A stretch of 64,000 nt of DNA from Bianquea renquensis (GTDB lineage: Bacteria; Bacillota; Clostridia; Lachnospirales; Bianqueaceae): NCBI RefSeq assembly GCF_014384895.1, contig NZ_JACRSQ010000005.1, positions 62,001 to 126,000 on the forward strand. The letters run 5' to 3'. This document shows, in pieces, positions 49,586-58,213 of the stretch. Each line of letters starts with the position of its first letter. Position 1 is the stretch's first letter. The position numbers and the translations under genes are program-made. The notes beneath the pieces are model-generated. The model saw only the letters and a list, made by a program, of their open reading frames with translations. It ran no database searches and was not told where the DNA came from.

Positions 49586-50961
49586 GAATTCATCCCCTGG
49601 ATAATGTGGAGGTCAATCTGGAAAATGGACATAAGTATGCGCTGCGTCCTATCGAAGACGGTGAAATGATTCTTAAATATGGCAATCCCATTGGACATGC
49701 GATCCGGGATATTGCCAAGGGCGAGCATGTTCACAGCCATAATATGCGGACAAATCTCAGCGGCAATCTGGAGTACAGGTATCAGCCCAACTATGTGGAG
49801 ACGGAGAGGGTCCCTACCAGCCAGACCTTTTTAGGCTATGTGCGCGAAGATGGCGAGGTCGGGATCCGCAACGATGTTTGGATCATCCACACCGTCGGCT
49901 GTGTGAACAAGGTGGGCAAAAGGATTGCGGAGCTTACGGGAGCAAAGTGCTTTGAGCATCCCTTTGGCTGCTCGCAGCTAGGGGATGACCAGAAAATTAC
50001 ACAGCTGATTTTGCGGGGATTGGTCAATCACCCCAATGCAGCAGGCGTTCTTGTGCTGGGACTCGGCTGCGAAAACAACAATATTGCAGAATTTCAGAAG
50101 GTACTTGGAAGCTGGAACCCTAAGCGAGTGTCTTTCTTAAACGCTCAGGAATGCGAAGACGAAATCGAAGAGGGCGTGCAACTTGTCCGCCAGTTGCAGC
50201 GGTATGCGGACACTTTTCAGCGAGTGCCGGTGCCGGTTTCCAAACTAAAAATTGGACTTAAATGCGGCGGCAGCGATGGTTTCAGCGGAATCACCGCCAA
50301 TCCGCTGGTGGGCTCACTGTCGGACCGGCTAGTCTCCTACGGGGCAAGCTGTGTTCTGACGGAAGTGCCGGAAATGTTTGGCGCAGAGCATCTGCTAATG
50401 CAGCGCTGTCCCACAGAGGAACTCTTTCAAAAGACAGTGGAGCTGATCAATAATTTTAAAGACTACTTCACACGCCATCATCAGGTGATCTATGAAAATC
50501 CTTCGCCGGGAAACAAGGCAGGGGGCATTACGACGCTGGAAGAGAAATCCCTCGGATGCGTTCAGAAGGGCGGCGGCAGTCCAATTGCCGATGTACTGGA
50601 TTATGGGGATATGGTGACCAAGAATGGGCTTTCCCTGTTGAACGGGCCGGGAAATGACATAGTCGCCGTTACAAACCTAGTCGCCGCAGGTGTCCAACTG
50701 GTGCTCTTTACCACTGGGCGGGGAACGCCGGTGGGAGGTCCCGTGCCGACGGTCAAGATTGCGACAAACCGTACACTCGCAGAAAAAAAGAAAAACTGGA
50801 TTGATTTTGATGCGTCCCCGCTGCTGGAGGGAAAAACCATGCCGGAGATGACAGAGGCGCTGTTGGACTATGTCCTTCGTGTCGCCTCCGGCGAAGAGAC
50901 GGCCAATGAGCGGGGCGGTTACAGTGAAATCTCTATTTTTAAAGATGGAATCGTATTATAG
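49582..50961 (+). CDS. uxaA: Altronate dehydratase
   Basis: Dehydrates altronate to 2-keto-3-deoxygluconate, next step after UxaB. The 459-aa protein begins with a SAF domain (AIRDIAKGEHVHSHNMRTNL) followed by the UxaA catalytic domain: RNDVWIIHTVGCVNKVGKRI, HPFGCSQLGDD (metal-binding), LGLGCENNNIAEF, GLKCGGSDGFSGITANPLVG and FTTGRGTPVGGPVPTVKI-type C-terminus. Iron-dependent family. Encoded in one operon with uxaB; KDG kinase and aldolase genes are not in this window. Confidence 0.95.
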   Translation: MRIHPLDNVEVNLENGHKYALRPIEDGEMILKYGNPIGHAIRDIAKGEHVHSHNMRTNLSGNLEYRYQPNYVETERVPTSQTFLGYVREDGEVGIRNDVWIIHTVGCVNKVGKRIAELTGAKCFEHPFGCSQLGDDQKITQLILRGLVNHPNAAGVLVLGLGCENNNIAEFQKVLGSWNPKRVSFLNAQECEDEIEEGVQLVRQLQRYADTFQRVPVPVSKLKIGLKCGGSDGFSGITANPLVGSLSDRLVSYGASCVLTEVPEMFGAEHLLMQRCPTEELFQKTVELINNFKDYFTRHHQVIYENPSPGNKAGGITTLEEKSLGCVQKGGGSPIADVLDYGDMVTKNGLSLLNGPGNDIVAVTNLVAAGVQLVLFTTGRGTPVGGPVPTVKIATNRTLAEKKKNWIDFDASPLLEGKTMPEMTEALLDYVLRVASGEETANERGGYSEISIFKDGIVL

Positions 50962-51039
50962 GGATTGCCATCCGAAAGAGCGTCAATCGTGCTAAGTGCA
51001 GCGCTATGGTATTATCGAAATTTTGAGGGTCAGCAAAGC

Positions 51040-51068
51040 TTGCATTCACTGTCCCTTTGTGATATGAT
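51040..51068 (+). promoter_or_regulatory. Promoter ahead of the degenerate ORF and degV gene
   Basis: TTGCAT at 51040-51045, 17-bp spacer, TATGAT at 51063-51068, 27 bp before the ATG at 51095. Confidence 0.65.
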
Positions 51069-51094
51069 CATCGTATCCAGAGGGAGGTGTGGAG

Positions 51095-51246
51095 ATGGAG
51101 GCTTACACAAAATCTGAATACATTGAGGATCCCAAGATCCCAGGGGCGACTCCTGCACATCGGAGAATGCGGTGCTGGCATAGAGTATCGTCCAGGATCT
51201 GTATCACAGCATATCCCATCTGTTGGAACATGAATTGACAAAATGA
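51095..51246 (+). pseudogene. Frameshifted small ORF upstream of degV
   Basis: ATG 51095 follows AGGGAGGTG and opens EAYTKSEYIEDPKIPGATPA, but this frame ends at 51238 with low-quality sequence. The second frame reads LLHIGECGAGIEYR and the third reads SIVQDLYHSISHLLEHELTK with its TGA overlapping the ATG at 51243 (ATGA). Joined, the three pieces give one plausible 50-55 aa acidic/helical protein, suggesting two frame errors in what was a coupled small gene. Function unknown. Confidence 0.45.
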
Positions 51247-51269
51247 AAGACGAACGGGAGGATCAAGGA

Positions 51270-52115
51270 GTGTATAAAATCAAAATCACCGGTGATAGTA
51301 CCATGGACTTGTCAAAAGAGCTGCTACAGCAGTATGACATGGATGTCATTCCGCTCTATATCAATATGGAGGAGCAATCCTACAGGGATGGGATTGATAT
51401 TGTCCCGGATGATATTTATTCCTATGTCAACCAGACGGGAAAGCTTTCGAAGACATCGGCGCCCACCATCGAGGATTATACGGAGCTATTTCGCGCTTAC
51501 AAAAAGGACTATGATGCCATCCTTCACTTTAATATCAGCTCTGATTTTTCCAGCGCGCACCAGAACGCAATGGCGGCTGCGGCACAGATGGAGGGGGTTT
51601 ACCCCATCGACTCCAGAAGCCTATCCTCCGGCACGGGAATACTCGCCATTGAGGCGGCGGAGATGGCGCAGCAGGGGATGGATCCTCAGTCCATTGTAGA
51701 CGAAATCCAAAATCTGATCCCCAAGGTTGAGATCAGCTTTCTCATCGATACGCTGGTCTATCTGCATAAAGGGGGGCGCTGCTCGTCCGTTGCCATGCTC
51801 GGAGCCAATGTGTTGAAGTTAAAGCCCTGTATTGAGGTTATTGATGGGCGGATGTTGGTAGGGAAAAAATACCGGGGGTCCTATGAATCGTGTGTGATGA
51901 ATTATGTACGAGACAGGCTCTCCGGAAGAACGGATATCCGAACACACCGTATTTTTTGTACCCATACGCGGTGTGAAAAGGACCTGGTAACAAAGGTATT
52001 GGAGGAAACAAAACAATATCAGACCTTTACAGAGAGATTGGACACATGGGCGGGATGTACCGTAACCAACCACTGTGGACCGGGAACTCTGGGAATCATC
52101 TATATTCGAAAATAG
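51270..52115 (+). CDS. DegV family fatty-acid-binding protein
   Basis: 281-aa DegV domain protein: KITGDSTMDLSKELLQQYDM at the start, KTSAPTIEDYTELFRAYKKD, ILHFNISSDFSSAHQNA, YPIDSRSLSSGTGILAI, LIDTLVYLHKGGRCSSVAML and the C-terminal TVTNHCGPGTLGIIYI. The family binds fatty acids and in some Firmicutes is the FakB part of fatty-acid kinase. GTG 51270 with GGGAGG upstream is preferred; ATG 51243 in frame is an alternative that would overlap the decayed ORF. No fakA is nearby. Confidence 0.88.
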   Translation: MYKIKITGDSTMDLSKELLQQYDMDVIPLYINMEEQSYRDGIDIVPDDIYSYVNQTGKLSKTSAPTIEDYTELFRAYKKDYDAILHFNISSDFSSAHQNAMAAAAQMEGVYPIDSRSLSSGTGILAIEAAEMAQQGMDPQSIVDEIQNLIPKVEISFLIDTLVYLHKGGRCSSVAMLGANVLKLKPCIEVIDGRMLVGKKYRGSYESCVMNYVRDRLSGRTDIRTHRIFCTHTRCEKDLVTKVLEETKQYQTFTERLDTWAGCTVTNHCGPGTLGIIYIRK

Positions 52116-52123
52116 TCAATGGG

Positions 52124-52148
52124 ACGGCGGTCTACCCGCCGTTTTTTC
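52124..52148 (+). terminator. Terminator of the degV gene
   Basis: ACGGCGG-TCTAC-CCGCCGT stem followed by TTTTT, between convergent genes. Confidence 0.8.
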
Positions 52149-52963
52149 TATAGGAACGTCTTCGATTGCCGGTATGCCCTTGGCGATACGCCAAATTGCG
52201 CCTTAAAAACATTGGAAAAATAGTGAGCGTCGTCGTATCCCAGCTGCCGTGCAATTTCTTGAACCGGCAAGGTGGTATTCTGCAACAAGTTTTGCGCGGC
52301 AGCAAGTTTTTGCTGGAGAAGATAGGCGTAGGGCGTAATATGGAACGTTTTTTTAAACAGTTTGGTTGTGTAGTCCGGGGACCGGCCGATGGCGCGCGCG
52401 AGCTGTGAGATGGAGATGGAACCGGACACCGCCTTGTCCAGAGCCTGCCGCAGGATGACTGCTTCGCTTGAAATAGCAGGTGTATGGGGCTTTGTATCGT
52501 AAAGCACGGTGAGAATGCGGTGGAAAAGAAGTGCGCACTGATGAAAGGTGCGCCGTGTATCGGAACCGGATGTAAAGGCAGTCTGGATAAACTCGCGAAA
52601 AAGGGGTTCCACAGGGCAGCGGTGCAGGACCACGGGATTGCCGATCTCATACTGGTCCAGGAGAAGTTCAACCAGGGAGCCGTCAAGGTTAAAGAATAGT
52701 TTTATCCATGGATCCTTCGCGTCGGAGGAATACGTATGGCAGGTGCCCTTCCGCAGAATGTAGACATCTCCAGAGGAGGCGGTAAAAGATTCTCCGTCAC
52801 AGAGGATCGAACCTGTCCCTTTTACCACGTATTCCAGAACGGTTAAGGGACTTTTCATTCGAGAGATCCGATAACTGCCGTCGCAATACGAGATGCCTGT
52901 GAGAAGGATTCGAAATGGCAGTGTCGGATCCATACCAGGGAAATATTGTAAGTCTTCGTACAA
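52148..52963 (-). CDS. AraC-family transcriptional regulator
   Basis: 271-aa regulator with AraC-ligand-binding N-terminal domain (VLEYVVKGTGSILCDGESFT, SGDVYILRKGTCHTYSSDA) and C-terminal DNA-binding domain (ISISQLARAIGRSPDYTTKL; LPVQEIARQLGYDDAHYFSN; FKAQFGVSPRAYRQ). Start TTG 52963 follows GTGAGGAA. It is divergent from the GtaA/DUF4965-type gene with a 108-bp gap and probably regulates it. Confidence 0.88.
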   Translation of the reverse strand: MYEDLQYFPGMDPTLPFRILLTGISYCDGSYRISRMKSPLTVLEYVVKGTGSILCDGESFTASSGDVYILRKGTCHTYSSDAKDPWIKLFFNLDGSLVELLLDQYEIGNPVVLHRCPVEPLFREFIQTAFTSGSDTRRTFHQCALLFHRILTVLYDTKPHTPAISSEAVILRQALDKAVSGSISISQLARAIGRSPDYTTKLFKKTFHITPYAYLLQQKLAAAQNLLQNTTLPVQEIARQLGYDDAHYFSNVFKAQFGVSPRAYRQSKTFL

Positions 52964-53071
52964 ATAGGATTCCTCACTTTTTACTTGTTTTTTCTATTTC
53001 TTTGCGATATATCCAATGGTATACTACAAATATGGAAAAAGCAAGTACTTTTTATGAAAGAAGGAATCCGA

Positions 53072-54970
53072 ATGAATTTGCGAGCACCAGCCGTTCCTCT
53101 TATAACGGTGGACCCCTATTTCAGTGTTTGGTCCATGGCTGACCATTTAGCGGGCGATACAACCCGGCATTGGACTGGAAAGCCCAACACGCTACTTGGA
53201 ACAGTCTCAATTGATGGGCAGTCCTATGGGTTTATGGGCGCACAGGAAAATCTGCCAGCGCTTTCCCAGACCCAGATTTCCATCACTGCGCTGAAGACGA
53301 CGTACATATTTCGCCAGGATATGGTGGAGCTGACCGCTACGTTCCTGTCACCACAGCTCCCAGACCAATTGGAGATTATGAGTCAACCTGTATCCTATCT
53401 GGAAATTCAGACGCGCTTTTTAGATGGACGTCCGCACCACATCTCCATCCAGATCGAGGCGTCAGAAGAGCTTTGTCTGAATTCCAAAGGGCAAATGCCA
53501 GTCACGGTTGCCCAGCGGACAGTATCACCTGCGCTTGAGGCGATTGAGATGGGAAGCGCGGAACAACCTATTTTGGCGAAAAAGGGTGATGATATACGGA
53601 TTGACTGGGGATATTTTTATCTGGCGGTTCGGGGAGGACATACAGCGCAAGCTGCCCACGATGGCATGACATTTGTTCAGGCTGAAGCGCCAGTGTCGCC
53701 CGGGCATCCGGCTTTATTCGTGTTTGCCTATGATGACCGGGAGAGTTTACTTTATTTTGGGCATAAGGCAAAAGCGTATTGGAATCGCAACGGCGCTTCC
53801 ATTGACGATGTGATCCGGCGGGGAATCGCCAGCTATTCGGAACTGTCACGGCAGTGTGACCAGTTTGATGAGAATCTATTTCGCGATGCTGTTCACGCGG
53901 GCGGCGAAAAATACGCACAGATTCTGCAATTGGCTTTCCGACAGGTAATGGCCGCACACAAGCTGGCAGTGGATGAGAATGGGGAGATTCTCTATATTTC
54001 CAAAGAATGCTTTAGTAACGGTTGCGCCGCAACTGTGGACGTCAGCTATCCCTCCATTCCCATGTATCTGTATTATAATCCGGAATTGATTAAGGGGATG
54101 CTTCGGCCTATATTCCGTTATGCGGAGAGTCCGGCCTGGCAATATCCTTTTGCGCCCCATGATGTGGGAACGTATCCAATTTTAAATGGACAGGTCTATA
54201 GCAAGGATTCGCTGGATGGACAGATGCCGGTGGAAGAGTGTGGAAACATGCTATTGATGGTCGCTGCAACTGCTATTGTGACTCACGATGTATCCTATGC
54301 CGCAGCCCACTGGGATACTCTGTCGAAATGGGCGTCCTATCTAAAAGAGCATGGCGTTGATCCTGAGAATCAGCTTTGTACGGATGATTTCGCCGGACAT
54401 CTCGCCCACAATTGCAATTTGTCTCTCAAAGCCATCATGGCCTTGGTTGGAATGGCGGCCTTGTGCGAAATGAAAGGCGATGATACGGAAGCTGGAGAAT
54501 ACATGGCCTGCGCCAATGCCATGAAAGAGCGCTGGATCGAAATGGCAGACAATGGCGACGGCACCTATCGTTTGGCCTTTGACCAGCCCGACACCTACAG
54601 TATGAAATACAATGTAGTTTGGGATATAGTTTTCGGCAGCCACATTTTCCCTGCGGAAGTGCTGGCATCTGAATTTGCTGGGTATAAGAAGCGAATCCAT
54701 CCATATGGTATGCCCTTAGATAACCGAAAGACCTATACGAAATCGGATTGGCTGGTTTGGACGGCGACCTTAGCTCGAGAGAAGGAAGAGTTTGAAGCTT
54801 TCATTGAACCTCTTTGGAGAGCATATCATAACTCGCCTTCCCGTGTTCCCATGACGGATTGGTATGATACGGTTACATCGATTCAGGCTGGGTTTCAGCA
54901 TCGAACGGTGCAGGGCGGCCTTTTCATGAAGGTGCTGGAGGCGAGTGGAAAGTGCAGGTATTGGGATTGA
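53072..54970 (+). CDS. Glutaminase-A-like protein (DUF4964/5127/4965/1793 architecture)
   Basis: 632-aa protein. N-terminal VPLITVDPYFSVWSMADHLA and LGTVSIDGQSYGFMGAQ correspond to the DUF4964/DUF5127 beta part; the C-terminal helical barrel has SKECFSNGCAATVDVSYPS, YPFAPHDVGTYPI, MPVEECGNMLLMVAATA, NCNLSLKAIMALVGMA, KSDWLVWTATLA and RTVQGGLFMKVL. This is the fungal GtaA/bacterial DUF4965 family; the name glutaminase is historical and the alpha-barrel resembles glycosidases such as GH125-like folds. No signal peptide is seen here, unlike many secreted homologues. ATG 53072 has AAGGA upstream; longer in-frame starts lack one. The substrate is uncertain. Confidence 0.8.
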   Translation: MNLRAPAVPLITVDPYFSVWSMADHLAGDTTRHWTGKPNTLLGTVSIDGQSYGFMGAQENLPALSQTQISITALKTTYIFRQDMVELTATFLSPQLPDQLEIMSQPVSYLEIQTRFLDGRPHHISIQIEASEELCLNSKGQMPVTVAQRTVSPALEAIEMGSAEQPILAKKGDDIRIDWGYFYLAVRGGHTAQAAHDGMTFVQAEAPVSPGHPALFVFAYDDRESLLYFGHKAKAYWNRNGASIDDVIRRGIASYSELSRQCDQFDENLFRDAVHAGGEKYAQILQLAFRQVMAAHKLAVDENGEILYISKECFSNGCAATVDVSYPSIPMYLYYNPELIKGMLRPIFRYAESPAWQYPFAPHDVGTYPILNGQVYSKDSLDGQMPVEECGNMLLMVAATAIVTHDVSYAAAHWDTLSKWASYLKEHGVDPENQLCTDDFAGHLAHNCNLSLKAIMALVGMAALCEMKGDDTEAGEYMACANAMKERWIEMADNGDGTYRLAFDQPDTYSMKYNVVWDIVFGSHIFPAEVLASEFAGYKKRIHPYGMPLDNRKTYTKSDWLVWTATLAREKEEFEAFIEPLWRAYHNSPSRVPMTDWYDTVTSIQAGFQHRTVQGGLFMKVLEASGKCRYWD

Positions 54971-54981
54971 TAGAAAATAAT

Positions 54982-55021
54982 AGCGGATATCTGGCTTGAT
55001 TGTCAGATGTCCGCTTCTTGT
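54982..55021. terminator. Terminator between the GtaA-like and HxlR genes
   Basis: AGCGGATATCTG pairs with CAGATGTCCGCT around a 10-base loop, followed by TCTTGTT; located between convergent genes. Confidence 0.7.
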
Positions 55022-55356
55022 TAACATACAGATGATTTATAATCTTCGCCCCAATTCCACATAGCATCAAGTATCGGCTTGAGACTCCGACCTAATTCGG
55101 TAAGAGAATATTCAACTCTCGGTGGCACTTCCGCATATACTTTTCGATTGACAAGACCGCTTGCTTCCATATCGCGGAGCTGTGCGGTCAGAACCTTTTG
55201 CGAGACACTTCCGATAGATTTTTTTAACTCGCCAAAACGCTTTGTTCCCGGCATAAGGTCACGCAATATCAAAACTTTCCATTTATCTCCAATCAAAGTT
55301 AAGGTAGTTTCAACGGGGCAGGCGGGTAATTCCTTTACGGATCGTGGCTCATTCAT
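55021..55356 (-). CDS. HxlR-family winged-helix transcriptional regulator
   Basis: 111-aa MarR-like regulator: CPVETTLTLIGDKWKVLILR at the N-terminus with the conserved Cys of redox-sensing HxlR proteins (Cys13), FGELKKSIGSVSQKVLTAQL recognition region and the wing EVPPRVEYSLTELGRSL. Start follows AGGAGGCG. Divergent from the NAD(P)-binding protein gene, a common pairing in which the regulator responds to quinone, aldehyde or oxidative stress. Confidence 0.92.
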   Translation of the reverse strand: MNEPRSVKELPACPVETTLTLIGDKWKVLILRDLMPGTKRFGELKKSIGSVSQKVLTAQLRDMEASGLVNRKVYAEVPPRVEYSLTELGRSLKPILDAMWNWGEDYKSSVC

Positions 55357-55487
55357 AGTGAACGCCTCCTATAATCGTTTCTCAAAATATTGAACACGCT
55401 AATTATAGCATACAGATTTTTGATCAGTCAACATTTTAAATAGATAATAGTTTCTTTTTAGTAACTATAGCACAATAAAGTGCTTAC

Positions 55488-55516
55488 TTTACAACAGAAA
55501 CTAGAGTGCGTATAAT
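55488..55516 (+). promoter_or_regulatory. Promoter of the NAD(P)-binding protein gene
   Basis: TTTACA at 55488-55493, 17-bp spacer, TATAAT at 55511-55516. The adjacent TTAGTAACTATAG and AAGTGCTTACTTTA stretch around 55458-55491 is a likely HxlR operator zone, though no clean palindrome is evident. A 122-bp leader follows to the ATG. Confidence 0.7.
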
Positions 55517-55637
55517 ATAGACAGAGCTGAGGGGAACGGCCGCTCCTACGCTCGCAGATGAATTACACGGAGAAACCCAGAATGAAAAGTTAAAAACATT
55601 CGGCAGTGACCGAACTGAAATCAAGGAGGAACTCAGT

Positions 55638-56267
55638 ATGAAAATTGCAGTAATATGTGCAAACGGTAAAGCGGGTAAACGTATTGTTAAGGAAGCGGTC
55701 AGCCGAGGTCTGGATGTAACCGCCGTCGTGCGCGGGGAAAATCAGACGGTGGCGCAGAAGGTATTGAAGAAAGACCTGTTTGATTTGACTGCCGCCGATT
55801 TAAAGGGCTTTGATGTCGTTATTGACGCCTTTGGCACCTGGACGGAGGATACCCTTCCCCAGCACAGCACTTCTTTGAAGCACCTTTGCGACATTCTCTC
55901 TGGAACAAATATTCGTTTGCTTGTGGTTGGCGGCGCAGGAAGCCTGTATGTAAATCCAGAACACACCGCGGTTGTATCGGATGGAGCGGATTTTCCGCCG
56001 CAGTTTTTGCCGCTTGCAAAGGCTCAGGGGAAAGCACTCTCAGAGCTTCGTCAGAGAGGGGATGTAAAGTGGACATTTATAAGCCCTGCGGGAGATTTTA
56101 GAGCAGACGGTGAGCGTACTGGAAAATACATTCTTGGCGGCGAGGAATTGACACTTAATTCCAGAGGCGAAAGTATCATAAGCTATGAGGATTATGCTAT
56201 TGCTATGATAGACGAAGCTACAAATGGCGACAATATTCAAAAACGGATCAGCGTTGTCAGAGAATAG
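55638..56267 (+). CDS. NAD(P)-binding NmrA/YwnB-like oxidoreductase
   Basis: 209-aa atypical SDR protein. N-terminal KIAVICANGKAGKRIVKEAV (NAD(P)-binding glycine loop variant NGKAGK), then DVTAVVRGENQTV, FDVVIDAFGTW, LLVVGGAGSLYVNPEH, WTFISPAGDFRADGERTGKY and ISYEDYAIAMIDEAT. Such proteins reduce quinones or act as redox-sensing binding proteins. Divergent HxlR regulator upstream supports a stress role. Start follows AAGGAGGAA. Confidence 0.87.
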   Translation: MKIAVICANGKAGKRIVKEAVSRGLDVTAVVRGENQTVAQKVLKKDLFDLTAADLKGFDVVIDAFGTWTEDTLPQHSTSLKHLCDILSGTNIRLLVVGGAGSLYVNPEHTAVVSDGADFPPQFLPLAKAQGKALSELRQRGDVKWTFISPAGDFRADGERTGKYILGGEELTLNSRGESIISYEDYAIAMIDEATNGDNIQKRISVVRE

Positions 56268-56289
56268 CCGATTGCTTTTCTCCCCAAAC

Positions 56290-56325
56290 AAAAGCCGCGC
56301 ATACCGCTGGTTGCGCGGCTTTTAT
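56290..56325 (+). terminator. Terminator of the NAD(P)-binding protein gene
   Basis: AAAAGCCGCGCA-TACCGCTGGT-TGCGCGGCTTTT: perfect 12-bp stem with terminal T-run. Confidence 0.9.
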
Positions 56326-56443
56326 ATATGCCTGTGTCAACTTAGGGGAAGCCTGCGCGCCAACGGAAATCAGAGACCGCTCCATCTGTATCAATGCAGA
56401 TATCGGGACGATATAAAAATGGAAAGCGCAAAAAAGGAGTGCA

Positions 56444-56520
56444 TGGCAAACATAAAATCCTGTGAGATGGGAAAATGTGGTATTTCGACTATAGATTTTT
56501 GTCAGTTTCTATGGTATAAT
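56444..56520 (+). pseudogene. Small ORF apparently interrupted by a 113-bp element
   Basis: ATG 56444 follows AAAAAAGGAG and encodes ANIKSCEMGKCGISTIDFCQ then FLWYN, a small Cys-containing peptide. At 56520 the GC-rich element begins. If the element and one copy of its flanking 10-bp repeat are removed, the frame closes after DRKGSTI at a TGA near 56655, giving a 33-aa peptide. Whether it was ever expressed is unknown. Confidence 0.35.
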
Positions 56521-56633
56521 AATCGCGTACGCGATTATACGCGCCGGCCGCGCAGTGAGCGAAGCGAACAAACCATTGCGTGGCCGTGTGCAACCCTGCG
56601 GAGCGATATCATGGCCGGAGGCCATGGTATAAT
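56511..56633. repeat. GC-rich insertion-like element flanked by ATGGTATAAT repeats
   Basis: ATGGTATAAT at 56511-56520 and 56624-56633 flank 103 bp of GC-rich DNA that includes a perfect 20-bp palindrome (ATAATCGCGTACGCGATTAT, 56519-56538), a GGCCGCGCAGTGAGCGAAGC stretch and a GGCC-rich hairpin (ATGGCC/GGCCAT, 56611-56626). The direct repeats resemble a target duplication and contain a -10-like TATAAT. Together with the terminator at 56290 this accounts for the 411-bp gap. Confidence 0.55.
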
Positions 56634-56678
56634 GACAGAAAGGGTTCTACTATTTGATGAGCAGTGGGAGGAATGGGC

Positions 56679-58148
56679 ATGGGGAAACAGTATACAAACT
56701 ATACGTTACAAGTTGCGCTGCCAGAAAGGAACGTCAGCCATGTAGTATCACTTTCGGGGAGCAGCACGCTGGAGGAGCTACATCATTTAATTCAGGATGC
56801 GTTTGAATTTGCGGATGATCATCTCTATGGCTTTTTTATGGATAATCGCCCATACTCAGAGGATGCCTATTATGCACCGAGTGATGAGGAAGAGCGCTGT
56901 GCGGATCAAGTTACACTGGACGAGCTTTCCCTGAAACCCGGCGGAGACTTCCTCTATATCTTTGACTTTGGCTGTGATTGGACTTTCACAATTCATGTTC
57001 AGAGGATCGAGCGGGTAGACCGAAAACCGATTCCAACGATTTTGGAGAGCCGAGGTCAGAACCCGAGCCAATATGAGGAAGAGATTGATTTTGACAACAT
57101 GGAGATATACACGATTCGATCCAGTGCGCAGCCCTTGACAGCCTCCCTGATGAATTTTTATAAAGAAGACTTAAAAGATCTATGCAAGCTCTATTGCGTC
57201 AAATCCAAAGCGGCGTGGAATAAAACGCAGCTGGTGGAAGCGCTAATTCATTCTTGGACACAGGATCCGGAAAGTATGCTTCGCGTCTATAGCCAGGATG
57301 AAATCGCGTATCTGCTTGACATCTGGGAGGCGGGGGAAAGCACGCAGATGGAGGCGAATGTAGGAACGCTACTGCGATTCCAAGAGCAGGGTCTTCTGGA
57401 GATGGAGTTAGACGGTGAGCGCGTTGGTATCCAATACTGTGAACAGGGAAAGGCGCTCTTTCAATCCTACTTCAAAAGCTGTGAGGGGGAGGCAAAGCGA
57501 AACTGGTACGCGGAAATCGAGACCTTGACGATGGGCTATATGTGGTGTTACGGGATACTGGAAGAAGATTTGCTTTTCTCCAAGGTCCGCCAATATATGA
57601 AGACAGAATTGGATACAGCACAATTTCAGCTATTTCTATGGCAGCGCTATCTCTGGGAGGACTCTATGCACCGGTATATCGATCCAGATTCGGGCACAAC
57701 GTTTATAAGCTTCGTTGAGAACGAGGAGTTGGATGAAGCCATATTGGAAGAGCGCGCGCAGCATCCGGTTGCGTATCGAGAATTCTCTAAAAAAGAGGTG
57801 CTCGATTACTATTATACGGCAGGCATCGGGTCGCTGGACTTGATGCAGGAATTCTACCAATTTATGGAGGAATCCGTATTCCACCATGAGGAGGAAGCGC
57901 ACGCATTTGTTGTGTTGACCATAGGTATGCTCAAAGGCGGAGCTGCCTTGCCGGACATCGTGGAGGCAATCGTTCCGCCGGCGGCGGAGATTGGAACCAA
58001 AAAGAGGAAGCAAACCATTCATTTTTTACAGAACCTCTGCGCGTCTCTTCCAGACTATCGCTACAAAGGGTACACGCCCAATGAAATTCGGCTGCTGGAA
58101 TCGAACTTGCAAGTGATCTGTGGCGGGCAGGCGGGCAAGAAAAAATAG
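56679..58148 (+). CDS. Plasmid pRiA4b ORF-3 family protein
   Basis: 489-aa protein whose first ~150 residues are a PRiA4_ORF3 domain: YTLQVALPERNVSHVVSLSG, TLEELHHLIQDAFEFADDHL, YGFFMDNRPYSEDAYYAP, LDELSLKPGGDFLYIFDFG and CDWTFTIHVQRIE. The remainder (about 150-489) is acidic, helical and without a recognised domain. The family's function is unknown; it occurs widely on chromosomes and plasmids. Start ATG 56679 has GGGAGGA 7 bases upstream; in-frame GTG 56664 is less likely. Confidence 0.85.
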   Translation: MGKQYTNYTLQVALPERNVSHVVSLSGSSTLEELHHLIQDAFEFADDHLYGFFMDNRPYSEDAYYAPSDEEERCADQVTLDELSLKPGGDFLYIFDFGCDWTFTIHVQRIERVDRKPIPTILESRGQNPSQYEEEIDFDNMEIYTIRSSAQPLTASLMNFYKEDLKDLCKLYCVKSKAAWNKTQLVEALIHSWTQDPESMLRVYSQDEIAYLLDIWEAGESTQMEANVGTLLRFQEQGLLEMELDGERVGIQYCEQGKALFQSYFKSCEGEAKRNWYAEIETLTMGYMWCYGILEEDLLFSKVRQYMKTELDTAQFQLFLWQRYLWEDSMHRYIDPDSGTTFISFVENEELDEAILEERAQHPVAYREFSKKEVLDYYYTAGIGSLDLMQEFYQFMEESVFHHEEEAHAFVVLTIGMLKGGAALPDIVEAIVPPAAEIGTKKRKQTIHFLQNLCASLPDYRYKGYTPNEIRLLESNLQVICGGQAGKKK

Positions 58149-58213
58149 CCATTTTTGGTTTATTTTCTGAGAAATTACATACACTACTGGCATAAGGAGG
58201 TGTGCTAGATAGG

